DNA of 33,799 nt from Alphaproteobacteria bacterium (GTDB lineage: Bacteria; Pseudomonadota; Alphaproteobacteria; UBA2966), in NCBI GenBank assembly GCA_030740435.1, contig JASLXG010000191.1, positions 1-33,799 on the forward strand, written 5' to 3'. Below the pieces are notes generated by a model that had not been told where the DNA came from, ran no database searches, and was given only the letters and a program-made list of their open reading frames with translations. The translations under genes and the position numbers were made by a program. Positions 17,115 through 25,910 of this stretch are shown piece by piece (positions within the stretch are counted from its first letter, which is position 1; every line of letters begins with the position of its first letter).

Positions 17115-17522
17115 CTAACCTGAAGGTCGGTTTTCCTGGTCGCCGGCCGACTTTGCCGCCACCAGCAGCCCGACGGCGATGCACAGTATCAGGGCGGCGA
17201 CGCCCAGCAAGGGCAGCAGCGCCGCCGCCGTCTGCTGGCTGACGAACCATCCCAGCAAGGCCAAGCCCGGAGCGATGAACAGCATGATCAGCCCCGATAT
17301 CCTGAGATCGCGGTCCAGATGATCCTTGGCGCCGCTGGCCGACAGGATCTTGCTCATGAGTTCCTGATCGATGGCTTGGCCGCTTTGCATCATGAGGCGC
17401 AGCGTTTCCTGTTCGCTCTCGCGCTTGCGCACGTAAAACCAGATGCCGGCCACCACGACGATAGCCACGAACCCCCAAAAGCCGATGGCCGCCAGTCCGG
17501 CTCCGATACCCATTCCTTGCAT
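17115..17522 (-). CDS. DUF6249-like membrane protein
   Basis: A 135-residue membrane protein: one N-terminal span (about residues 8-28), a soluble charged segment (RKRESEQETLRLMMQSGQAI, DQELMSKILSASGAKDHLDRD, about 32-72) and two further spans (75-92, 100-122). The pattern resembles small DUF6249 proteins that often sit next to ECF sigma genes. A strong Shine-Dalgarno GAGGAGAG precedes the ATG. It is first in the run DUF6249-sigma-membrane protein-cyclase. The function is unknown; it may take part in sensing for the sigma pathway. Confidence 0.75.
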   Translation of the reverse strand: MQGMGIGAGLAAIGFWGFVAIVVVAGIWFYVRKRESEQETLRLMMQSGQAIDQELMSKILSASGAKDHLDRDLRISGLIMLFIAPGLALLGWFVSQQTAAALLPLLGVAALILCIAVGLLVAAKSAGDQENRPSG

Positions 17523-17599
17523 CTCGCTCTCCTCGGTTTGAGTGCCTGATACCCATAAAGATGCAGCGGGCGGCGGTTTGGATGCAGCCGGGCGGGATT

Positions 17600-18027
17600 T
17601 TACCCTGCTACCAGGCCCGCCGCTTCGATGCCGGCGATGGCGCAGGCCTCGTCGAGGTCCGAGGTGTCGCCGCTGATGCCGACGGCGCCCCAGATCTCGC
17701 CGCCCGCCGTCTCGCGGATCAAAACCCCGCCCGCAACCGGCACCAAACGGCCGCCCGAAGCGGCCACGGCGGCGCTGATGAAGCTCGGGCGTTCGGCCGC
17801 CACCTCGGCCAACTGGCGCGAGTTCTGGCCCATGCCGAGAGCGCCCCAGGCCTGCCCATGGCGATCTCCGGGCGCAGCAGGCTGGAGCCGTCCTGGCGCT
17901 CGAAGGCCTTCAATTGGCCGCCCTGGTCCAGGACGGCTACCGTGAGAGATTTTGCGTTCAATTCCAATCCGTTGGCGAGAGATGCTTTGATAATGGTTGA
18001 AGCTTGTTCGAGGCTCGGACGAATCAT
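17600..18027 (-). pseudogene. GlcG/HbpS-like (DUF336) protein, frameshifted
   Basis: A small heme-degrading/HbpS-GlcG family protein. The first frame gives MIRPSLEQASTIIKASLANG, LTVAVLDQGGQLKAFERQDG and SLLRPEIAMG; the second continues with AWGALGMGQNSRQLAEVAAE, GGRLVPVAGGVLIRE and GAVGISGDTSDLDEACA. The frames meet at 17851-17855; one missing base in the AAGG of an expected MGKAWGALGMG motif explains the shift and restores 142 residues, the normal family length. The start at 18027 is preferred over 18039 because GGAG lies six bases before it. Members bind heme or act beside glycolate and other catabolic genes. It is divergent from the amidase gene. Confidence 0.85.
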
Positions 18028-18114
18028 CGGGGACTCCATTTGTTTTGCCGCAACGGCGGTATCCGCTATTAGTCGGTAATCCAGGGCATAGCACATATCG
18101 GAGGCGTGGCAACC

Positions 18115-19527
18115 ATGACTGAACTTTGGCAACTGACGGCGCGCCAAGCCGTGGCGCTATTGAAGAGCGGCGAGGTCAGCCCGGGCGAGCTGGTGGATGC
18201 GGCGCTGGCCCGCATCGAAGCCACCGACGGGGCGCTCAATGCGCTGCCCACGCTGTGCCCCGATCGGGCCCGGCAAGCGCCCCGAGCCGCGGCTGACGAA
18301 AAGGCGTCCGAGGCGCCCGGGTGGCTGGCCGGGCTGCCGCTGGCCATCAAGGACCTGGTCGAGGTGGCCGGAGTGCGCACCACATTCGCCTCGCCCATCT
18401 TTGCCGACAACGTGCCCGAAGAATCCAACATCCTGGTACAGCGCCTGGAAGCCAACGGCGCCGGCGTGCTGGCCAAATCCAACACGCCCGAATTCGGGGT
18501 CGGGGCCCAGACCTTCAACGAGGTCTTCGGCACCACGACGAACCCCTGGAACACGGCGCTCACCTGCGGCGGCTCCTCGGGCGGCTCGGCGGCGGCCCTG
18601 GCGGCCGGCCAGGTCTGGCTGGCCAGCGGTTCCGACCTGGGCGGCTCGCTGCGCATTCCGGCCTCGTTTTGCGGCGTCGTCGGTTTTCGCCCAAGCCCCG
18701 GCCGGGTGGCCCGCCATCCCACCTCTTCGCCCTTTGCCGGGCTTTCAATCGAGGGGCCCATGGGCCGCACGGTGGGCGACGCGGCCCTGATGCTGGATGC
18801 CATGGCGGGCCAGCACGTGCGCGATCCGATCTCGCTGCCCCGGCCCGATCGCTCCTTCCAGAGCGCCGTCGACGAACCCCGGCCGCCCAAGCGCGTGGCC
18901 TTCAGCCCCGATCTTGGCCTGGGTCCGGTGGAACCCGAGATTGCCGAGATTTGTGCCACCGCGGCGGCGCGTTTCGAGGAACTCGGCGCCGTCGTCGAGG
19001 AAGCCACGCCCGACTTTGGCGATGCCATCGAGTGCTTCCATGTGCTGCGGGCGGCCCAGATGGTCACCGCTTTCGATACGCTGTTGGCGGAAAAGCGTGA
19101 GCTCTTCAAGCCCGACCTGGTGTGGAACATCGAACAGGGCCTGGTCCTGGACGCCTCCGCCATCGGCCGCGCCGAACGCGCCCGCGCGGCGCTCTACCAC
19201 CGCGTCGTCGATTTCTTCGAAGACTACGATTTGCTGCTTTCACCGACCGTCATCGTGCCGCCCTTCGACCATGAAAAGCGCTACGTCGACGAGGTCGCCG
19301 GCCAGCGCTACGACAACTACCTAGACTGGCTTTACTTGACTTTCGTCGTCACCCTGACCGCCTGCCCGGTGCTGTCGCTGCCCTGCGGCTTCAGCGCCGG
19401 CGAGCTGCCGGTGGGCTTGCAGGTGATTGCGCCGCCGCGCGGCGACCACGCCTTGCTCTCGGCCTCGGCCTTGGCCGAAGAGATGTTCGGCTTCGCGGGG
19501 CAACTGCCGATCGATCCGCGGCCTTGA
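18115..19527 (+). CDS. Amidase signature family amidohydrolase
   Basis: A 470-residue amidase hydrolysing a C-N amide bond. The Ser-cisSer-Lys triad is complete: Lys79 in LPLAIKDLVEV, the cis-Ser in GGSSGGSAAALAAG (152-165) and the nucleophile Ser178 in GSDLGGSLRIPASFCG. The ATG at 18115 is favoured over GTG 18106 because GGAGG (18100-18104) is ten bases from it. The gene stands alone, divergent from the GlcG-like gene with an 87-base shared upstream region, and is intact. It resembles aspartyl/glutamyl-tRNA amidotransferase A-like and aryl-acylamidase-type enzymes, but no GatB or GatC is nearby. Substrate unknown. Confidence 0.93.
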   Translation: MTELWQLTARQAVALLKSGEVSPGELVDAALARIEATDGALNALPTLCPDRARQAPRAAADEKASEAPGWLAGLPLAIKDLVEVAGVRTTFASPIFADNVPEESNILVQRLEANGAGVLAKSNTPEFGVGAQTFNEVFGTTTNPWNTALTCGGSSGGSAAALAAGQVWLASGSDLGGSLRIPASFCGVVGFRPSPGRVARHPTSSPFAGLSIEGPMGRTVGDAALMLDAMAGQHVRDPISLPRPDRSFQSAVDEPRPPKRVAFSPDLGLGPVEPEIAEICATAAARFEELGAVVEEATPDFGDAIECFHVLRAAQMVTAFDTLLAEKRELFKPDLVWNIEQGLVLDASAIGRAERARAALYHRVVDFFEDYDLLLSPTVIVPPFDHEKRYVDEVAGQRYDNYLDWLYLTFVVTLTACPVLSLPCGFSAGELPVGLQVIAPPRGDHALLSASALAEEMFGFAGQLPIDPRP

Positions 19528-19543
19528 AAAAAGGATGGGTCCC

Positions 19544-19814
19544 CTAGCCCGCATTTCTCACCGGGTCACGGCCTGCGTCGCCCCCAGGTGATGCGATCCG
19601 GAAGGGATAGGTCGATGAGCGTAGTGGGATTACGCTCTTCGACCTTTTCCGTAGCGGGCGCGCGGCTGGGGGCGACCCTTCGGGCGTCACTGTGGCGCCG
19701 ACAGGGTGCGTTGCGCTGCTTGCCCGATGTCCCCACATCGCGCGGCGCAGCGCGCCTACCCTGTCGACGCCACAGCGACGCGCAGGCCATGACCCGGTGA
19801 GAAATGCGGGCTAG
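19544..19814. mobile_element. MITE-like palindromic element with 25-bp terminal inverted repeats
   Basis: A 271-bp element without coding capacity fills most of the 384-base gap between the amidase and SnoaL-like genes. Its ends, 19544-19568 and 19790-19814, are perfect 25-bp inverted repeats beginning CTAGCCCGCATTTC. They extend inward with gaps to about 39 bp. Between them are two further arms: GTCGCCCCCAG (19577-19587) against its complement at 19666-19676, enclosing a hairpin (19610-19623 with 19631-19644), and a long imperfect arm 19684-19782 with a perfect CGATGT-CCCC-ACATCG tip (19725-19740). Both ends carry CTAG, consistent with a TA-type target site. No transposase is inside, so it would be mobilised in trans. 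Confidence 0.75.
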
Positions 19815-19874
19815 CTTCCCAGCGGACCCTGAAAGAGCATGCCCGCCAAGGGTGCTTCAAAGGCTGCCACGGCC

Positions 19875-19894
19875 AAGCGCGCGGATGCGCGCGC
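19875..19894 (-). terminator. GC-rich hairpin after the SnoaL-like gene
   Basis: Two GCGCGC blocks flank a short loop about 20-35 bases past the stop of the minus-strand SnoaL-like gene. No T-run follows, so termination is uncertain. Confidence 0.3.
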
Positions 19895-19911
19895 CCGGTG
19901 AGGGCCTTTCA

Positions 19912-20328
19912 TCAATGCATGGTGCCTTCGCCGGGCTCGGCCTCTTCGACCTCGGGCGCTTCGGCGCTGGGGCCGGAATGGTGGTGGCAAAGCCGCCAGA
20001 CGCCCCTCTCGTGGACGAAAAGATTGCTGGCGGCCAGCAGGTTCTCGCCGATCACCTCGTTGCAGGTGACCAGTGCCAGGGGCGCCACGGGCGCGAAAAG
20101 CTGGACCCGGGCGTTGAAGGCCATCACCGGCGGCGCCTCGGGATGGGTCAGGATGGCGCGCCAGCTTTCGATCACCGCCTCGCGGCCCAGCAGCGCGTTC
20201 CAGCCCGGATGCACGCAACAAACCGCCACGCCCTCGGCCCACAGCGCCTCCATGGCCTCGGCATCGCCCTCGGCAAAGGCTTGGTAGAAAGCCTCGTTGG
20301 CGAACAGCACGGCCGCGCTTTCGGTCAT
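19912..20328 (-). CDS. SnoaL-like / NTF2-family protein
   Basis: A 138-residue small alpha+beta barrel protein of the NTF2/SnoaL superfamily (DUF4440-like). The N-terminal helix reads FANEAFYQAFAEGDAEAMEALWAEG (9-33), followed by the HPGW segment, the REAVIESWRAIL helix and the terminal VHERGVWRLCHHHSGPS, a common ending in this group. Members serve as ketosteroid isomerase-like, polyketide cyclase-like or protein-association domains. The substrate is unknown. It lies about 50 bases beyond the chimeric TPR gene and may be the tail of that transcript. Confidence 0.85.
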   Translation of the reverse strand: MTESAAVLFANEAFYQAFAEGDAEAMEALWAEGVAVCCVHPGWNALLGREAVIESWRAILTHPEAPPVMAFNARVQLFAPVAPLALVTCNEVIGENLLAASNLFVHERGVWRLCHHHSGPSAEAPEVEEAEPGEGTMH

Positions 20329-20380
20329 AGGTCATTAGACGCCGGGTGAGGCGCCCCGGCAAGGGGCGCGGCGCGCCGGC

Positions 20381-22907
20381 CTATGAGCGCCGTTTGATCC
20401 GGGCGCGCTGGTAGTCGAGCAAATCCGCCAGCGTTTGTTCCAGCGCGATCTCGGGCTGCCAGCCGGTGGCGGCCTTGAAGGCCGAGCAGTCGGGGATCTG
20501 CAAGGTGACGTCGGAAGGCCGCATGAGCGCCGGATCGACCTCGTGCTCGATGGCTACCTTGGCCATGCCCTTGAGCATTTCCAGCATCTCGCCCACCGTC
20601 ATGGTGCGCTCGTCGCCGATGTTGTAGACGGCACCGGGCGGGCATTTCTCCAGCAGCAGCCAATAGCCGCGCACGGCGTCGCGCACGTCGGCGAAGGTGC
20701 GCACGCTGTCGAGGTTGCCGACCTTGACCGGATCCGAGCGAATCCCGGCCTCGATTTCGGCGATTTGCTTGGCAAACGCGCTTTCGGCGAAAACATCGCC
20801 CCGCCGCGGCCCGGTGTGGGTGAACATGCGGGTGCGCAGCGTGCGCATGCCGTAGGACAAAAAGTATTGTTGCGCAATCATGTCTTCGCCGACCTTGGAG
20901 ACGGCGTAGGGGCTGGCCGGGCGCAGCGGGTTGGTCTCGCGGATCGGTAGCTCGTCCTGGTTTACCTGGCCGTAGACCTCGGACGACGAGCAGATGTGGA
21001 TCAGCGGATCGAGGCCCGAAAGCCTTACCGCATCGAGCAAGTTCGTGGTGCCGATGACGTTGGTGTTGAGCGTGTCGGCGGCGCTGTCGAAGCTCACTTG
21101 GACGTAGGACTGGGCCGCCGCCAGGTCGCCTTCTTGGCTGAGGTCGCGAAAGCCGTCAAAGCCCTGGCGCAGGGTCCGTGATATGGGCTCGTCGTCGTCC
21201 GGCGTCAGGCCATAGCCCAGGATCTCGAAGCGTTCGCGGTCGTGGGCCAGGAGCAGCTCGCGGAAGGCAAGACCGACGCTGTGGGCACGAAAATCCGGTG
21301 AGATGTAGCCCAGCCAGGGTCTTTGGCGCGTGCTATCGTGAAGAAATGGCGCCGCCGTCGGGGCGGCGGCGGCAGCCTGGGCCGATATCCGCCTGGCCAG
21401 TTCGACCCCCAACGCCTCGGCCTCCACGGGCAGGCTATAGAGCGCGAAAGGTGAAACCGTGACCTCCTGGTCGCCGGCCACTTCCCTGGTCGCCAAGTCC
21501 ATCACCCGGGTCACCGTGGCGCCCAGGTTCCGCCAGTTGCATTCGCGCAGCAGCGCGTGGGCCAGCGGCGTAAAGGCGGCGCTTTGATCGGGCCAGCGTT
21601 CGACGACGCCGCGAAAGAGCTCGATGGCCTCGGCGTAGCGCTCGATGCGGAAGAGCAGCGCGGCGGCATTGAAGGGCGGGCTGGGCTCGTCAGGGGCGGC
21701 CCGGGCGGCCTGGCGATAGCGCTCCAGCGCCTCGTCTTGGCGGCCCGCCGATTGCAACACGTTACCGAGATCATTGAGCAGCGCGTAGTTGCCCGGCTGG
21801 CGGGCCAGCGCCGTCTCGAAGTGCGCCACCGCCTCGGACCAGCGTCCCTCGGCCTGGCGCAGCGCCGCCAGTCCGGCCTCGTGGTGCCAGGCCGAGGGAT
21901 CGATTTCGCGACAGCGCAAGTAAAGCGCTTCGGCTTCCTCGAGCCGTCCGGCTCGGCGCCGCAAAGTGGCCAGGTTGAGCAGCGCCTCGTGTAGTCCGGG
22001 ATCCAACCGCAGCGCCCTGGCGAAGGCGGCTGCGGCGGCCTCGGGCTCTTCCAGCCGCATATGGACCCGGCCCAGTGTGCAATGCGCCTGCGCCAGCTCG
22101 GGCGTCAGTGCCAGGGCCTGGCGACAGGCCTGGGCCGCCGCCTCGGGCCGTTCCAGCGCCAGCAAGCGGACGCCGCAATTGAGCAGCAATGCGGCATTGT
22201 CGGGCGCGCCTTCGATAACCCGCAGGAAGGCCAAGGCGGCGGCCGCGGCGTTGTCCTCCGAGATCTCCATCACGCCCCAGATGGTAGCGTGTCAGGACAT
22301 CGCCTGGGTCGAGCCGGGCGGCCGCCTCGAGGTCCCGGCGGGCGGGCTCGGGTTGTTCCAGGGTCAGCCACAGTTCGCCGCGTTGGCGTAGCGCTTCGGG
22401 CCACTCGGGGCGGTTGGCCAGGGCCCGGCCGTAGCTCTCGATGGCGGCTTTGCTGTGGCCCTCGAGGCCGAGCATGAAAGCCAGGTTGTAGTTGGCCTCG
22501 GGGCTTTCCGGTTGCTGCGCCAGGGCGCGCCGCAGGCTCTCGACGGCGGCCCCCACCTGGTTTCGTTGGGCCAGGATCTCAGCCTGGCGGCAAAGCGCCA
22601 CGAAGTGGTCAGGGTCGAGCGCCAGGGCGCGGCGGCAGCAGTCCTCGGCGGCCTCGAGCCCGCCGTCCAGGGCTCGGGCCTGGGCCAGCTCGGCCCACAG
22701 CCCGGGGTCCTCTTCCAGTGCCAGCGAGCGCTCCAGCCAGCGTCCGGCCTCGGCCGCCTAGCCCGCCACCAGGGCGATGACCCCAATCCGGCCCAGCGCC
22801 ACGGCGTGGCCCGGGTCGTCGGGGCCGATCCGGCGGTAGGCTGCGGCCGCCTCGAGCAAGTGGCCGGCCTTTTCCAGCGCCTGGGCGGCGGAGAGGGCGG
22901 GGCTCAT
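20381..22907 (-). pseudogene. Chimeric TPR-SPINDLY protein joined to GDP-mannose 4,6-dehydratase C-terminus, with stop and frameshift
   Basis: Begins at ATG 22907, overlapping the upstream SPINDLY stop by four bases. The reading is MSPALSAAQALEKAGHLLEA..., interrupted by TAG at 22758-22760, then by a shift in a run of four C at 22275-22278 (removing one restores YHLGVMEISED). Repaired, it is about 841 residues: TPR repeats (to about residue 440), the beginning of a SPINDLY/O-GlcNAc-transferase-like domain (WLGYISPDFRAHSVGLAFRE...DGFRDLSQEGDLAAA), and then, with no frame change, an SDR domain starting AAQSYVQVSFDSAADTLN and continuing through CSSSEVYG, the active-site SPYAVSK, HTGPRRG and the normal C-terminus. 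The glycosyltransferase lacks its C-terminal two thirds and the dehydratase lacks its N-terminal NAD-binding GxxGxxG. The joint is at about 21107-21126. Neither enzyme should be active. Confidence 0.85.
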
Positions 22908-24612
22908 GCCCGGGCTCCAGCTTCGGCGGGCAGGGCGGGGACCTCGAGGCGCCGGGGGCGGGGCCCGCCTTGGCGCTGGCAATCCACCATCATTTCGATG
23001 CCGGTTTCGAAATGGCGCGCGAAGCGCTGGCTGTCGAAGAGCGGCTGGTTCAGACGGTTGGCGGCCAGCCGGGCGCGCAGCTTGGCCAGGCCTGCGCGGT
23101 CCGCGGCCAGGCCGATGGCTTGGCGCTGGAAGGCATCGAGATCGTCGGCGATCAATTCGGCCAGCCCCAGGGCGGCCACCAGCGGCGGCCCCGCCAGGTT
23201 GCCCTCGGCGCCGCCGTAGGCCAGCACCGGCACGCCTGCCCACAGCGCCTCCAGCGTGGTCACGCCGCCCGACTGGAAACGCGTATCGAGCATCAGATCG
23301 GCGAGGCCCTGGCGCGCCAGGTGTTCGGGCTGCGGCCGCTTGGCCGCGAACACCAGGCGCTCGCCGGCGACACCGCGCAGCTCGGCCTCACGGCGGAGGT
23401 TGGCCTTGGCCGTGTCGACGCCGTCGAGCAGCCACAGCAGCGAGCCCGGGGTTTTCTTGAGAATGCGCATCCAGGCGGCAAACATGCCCGGGTCGAACTT
23501 GTAGTGCCAGGCGAAACTGGCGAACACGAAGGCTGCCTCGGGCAGCCCTTCCTGGTCGCGCCGCGGCGGCTCGGCGATCTCGGGGCGCGGCGCCGGCAAC
23601 GAGTTCTCGGGCAGCATGATCAGGGTTTCCGGCCAAAAGCGTTGGCGCTCGGGCGGGCAATAGCGGGCGTCGCTGAAAAGATAGGGTAGGAAGTCGGCGC
23701 CCACGGTATCGCCGAAGCCGAGGAAATGGGCCTGTACCGGTGCTGGGCGCAAGGCCAGAATGCCCAGCCGTGCCCCGCGGGTGTGGCCGGCCAGGTCGAT
23801 CAGCACGTTGATCCGGTCCCGGTTGATGGTCTCCGCCGCGCTCTTGTCGTCGAGCGCCGAGAGGTCACGAAAGTGCTCGAAGCGCTGGCCCAGCAGGCGG
23901 GCCACGGCGTCGCCCGGCTGGGCCTGGGAGAGCGCGAAACCGAAGATCTCGAAACGTTGTCGATCATGCGCCGCCAGCAGCTCGGCCAGGGCCTGGCCGA
24001 CGCTGTGGGTGCGCAGGTCGGGCGAGAGGTAGCCCAGCCTGAGGCGCTCGGGTCGCGGCCAATCGTGGCTCAGGCTGGACGGACCGGCGGCCCGGGCCAC
24101 CTCGGCCGAGACGTGCTGCGCCACGGCCGCCGCCAGGGCGTCTTCGCGACAGGGCAGGCTGTTGAGGGAAAAGGGTGCGACATTCAGCGCCTCGCCGTCG
24201 TCGAGGCGCTGGCGCAGCGCCGTGATGGCGCGTTCCATGACGGCGCTCAGGTTGGACCAGGCACAAAGCTGCATCAGTGCCTGGGCCAGCGGCAGGTAGG
24301 CGTCTTCGTAATCGGGCCAGCGTTTGACCAGGCGGTTCAGCAGCACCGCCGCTTCGTCGACGAAGTCGAGCACCAGCATCAGGTTGCCGAGATTGAAAAG
24401 CGGCCGCGGGTCGTCGGGATCGAGGTCCATGGCGCGGCGGTAGGCCTGGCCGGCGTCCTGGGTGCGGCCCAGCGCCTGCAGCGCCACGCCCAGGTCGTTG
24501 TGCCCGGCGGCCCAGCCGCGGGAGCCTCGGCCAACGCCTGCTGAAAGGCCACCACCGCCCGTTCGGTCTGCCCCGCCTGAAGGAGCGCCCGCGCCTCGCT
24601 CTCGCTGCTCAT
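22904..24612 (-). pseudogene. TPR-SPINDLY family (O-GlcNAc transferase-like) glycosyltransferase, frameshifted near the start
   Basis: A TPR plus GT41-type protein. The first frame from 24612 reads MSSESEARALLQAGQTERAV, then VAFQQALAEAP; the second continues WAAGHNDLGVALQALGRTQD and on to the end. The break is in CCGCGG at 24516-24521: removing a CG pair gives AEAPGW and restores the exact 34-residue TPR spacing, so a dinucleotide insertion is likely. After the TPRs the transferase domain shows LRLGYLSPDLRTHSVGQALA, NVLIDLAGHTRGARLG, AHFLGFGDTVGADFLPYLF, DTRFQSGGVTTLEALWAGVP and GLAELIADD, all typical of bacterial SPINDLY-type enzymes that transfer sugars to proteins. Apart from the shift it is complete (about 568 residues when repaired). 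It sits beside a degenerate paralogue downstream. Confidence 0.85.
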
Positions 24613-24701
24613 GGCCCCGGTCTAGGCGGTTATGGTTAAGAAACGGGAAAAGCGGTTGGTTGGTAAGGGGGGGCGTGTGGCCGGGGTTAGTCCAAAAAAC
24701 G

Positions 24702-25814
24702 CTACCCGCTACGGCCGTAAAGTTCGATGTCGGCGTAGCTGCCTTCCTCGGGCTCATATAGAGCGCGGCGTTCGGGCTCCATTGCGGCCAGGCGTTCTTT
24801 GGCCGCCTCGGGCGATATGGCTTCCAGGCTGCCGTCCGGGTTCTGCACCACGACGCCGCTCGATTGCAGGGTCTTGAGGCGGCGCTGGCGCTCTTCCGAA
24901 GTGGGCGCACAGACCAGCATGCAACTGCCGCAGGTCAGGCTGACGTCCTTGCCGGTGGCGGCATAGACCAACGGCTGGTGCAGGCACCCGCCCTCGAGTT
25001 TGGGCTGGCGGGACCAGGCCTGGATGGCATCGACCACCACGTCGCGCAGGTTCTCGTCCTTCTTGGGGATGGGGAAGCGGCCCGGCGACCAGGTCGACCA
25101 CTTGCCCGAGGGATGCAGCCCGGAATAGCCGCCGCAGACGAAACCGCAGCGGTTGTAGTTGCGCCGCTTGGCGTAGGAGAATTCGACGCCGCCCATGGTC
25201 ACCGAGACCATGTCCTTCTTGCCCTCGTGGAGGAAGGCGGCGGGGCAGGCGGAGACGCATTCCATCTCCTCGCACTGGCAGAAGTTCTCTGCCGCCGGCA
25301 GGGGGGCCGTGGGCTCCAGTTCGGCCGTAGTGACGGCCGTGGCCAGGCTGACCATGGCGCCGTGGTCGAGTGTCAGCACGTTGCCCGAAAGCCCGAACCA
25401 GCCGACGCCGCCGCGCACCGCCAGCAGGCGGTGCGAGATGTCGGGCCGCATGTGGCGGTGTTGGACCTCCTCGTCGTTGCGGTAGACCTCGTTCGACAAG
25501 ACGCCCACCGATTGATGGCCGAAGTGGTCGATGTAGCCGGCGATCTGGGCGGCGATGCCGCTGGCCATGGTGTTGGTGCGGCTGTAGTCCTGCTGGTGCG
25601 CCTGGCGGTCGCGCTTGGCGATGAAGTCCTCGATCTTGGCCTGGTCGTAGGGCAGCGCGAAGGTCACGGCCGAACGGGCACCGGGCAGCACGTATTCCAG
25701 ATCGGTGGTTGGCGGTCCGCCGGCCAGGGTCTCGACGGTAGTGACGCCGACGGCGCAGGCGCCGTAATCGCTGGCGATTTCCGTGACCTTGGCGGTCAGT
25801 GCGGCGTTGTCCAT
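24702..25814 (-). CDS. QueG-like 4Fe-4S reductase family protein
   Basis: A 370-residue iron-sulfur protein resembling epoxyqueuosine reductase/reductive-dehalogenase-like proteins. A GVGWFGLSGNVLTLDHGAMV segment (136-155) corresponds to the QueG GLGWxGKN region. Cysteines suited to two clusters are at 179, 181, 186 and 190 (FCQCEEMECVSACPAAF) and at 295, 298 and 302 (CGSCMLVCAP); Cys223 and Cys227 are extra. The ATG at 25814 is chosen because GGAG lies six bases upstream; a TTG five codons earlier lacks such support. The spacing of the first cluster differs from a textbook CxxCxxCxxxCP, and the usual KN in the flavin/cobalamin region is changed, so a function other than queuosine synthesis is likely. 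Intact. Confidence 0.78.
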   Translation of the reverse strand: MDNAALTAKVTEIASDYGACAVGVTTVETLAGGPPTTDLEYVLPGARSAVTFALPYDQAKIEDFIAKRDRQAHQQDYSRTNTMASGIAAQIAGYIDHFGHQSVGVLSNEVYRNDEEVQHRHMRPDISHRLLAVRGGVGWFGLSGNVLTLDHGAMVSLATAVTTAELEPTAPLPAAENFCQCEEMECVSACPAAFLHEGKKDMVSVTMGGVEFSYAKRRNYNRCGFVCGGYSGLHPSGKWSTWSPGRFPIPKKDENLRDVVVDAIQAWSRQPKLEGGCLHQPLVYAATGKDVSLTCGSCMLVCAPTSEERQRRLKTLQSSGVVVQNPDGSLEAISPEAAKERLAAMEPERRALYEPEEGSYADIELYGRSG

Positions 25815-25910
25815 GGTGGCTGGCTCCAATACCTGGATCTGACAGATCCCCCCAACAAGATTGGCGATAATAGCGGAAGGAGCGACGGGGCGAAAGTGCC
25901 GGTAAGGAAA

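Noticed and set aside
24645-24731. Terminator between the QueG-like and SPINDLY genes
   Set aside because: A T-run (minus strand) follows the QueG-like stop, but the only palindrome, TACGGCCGTA, has no loop and lies inside the coding end.
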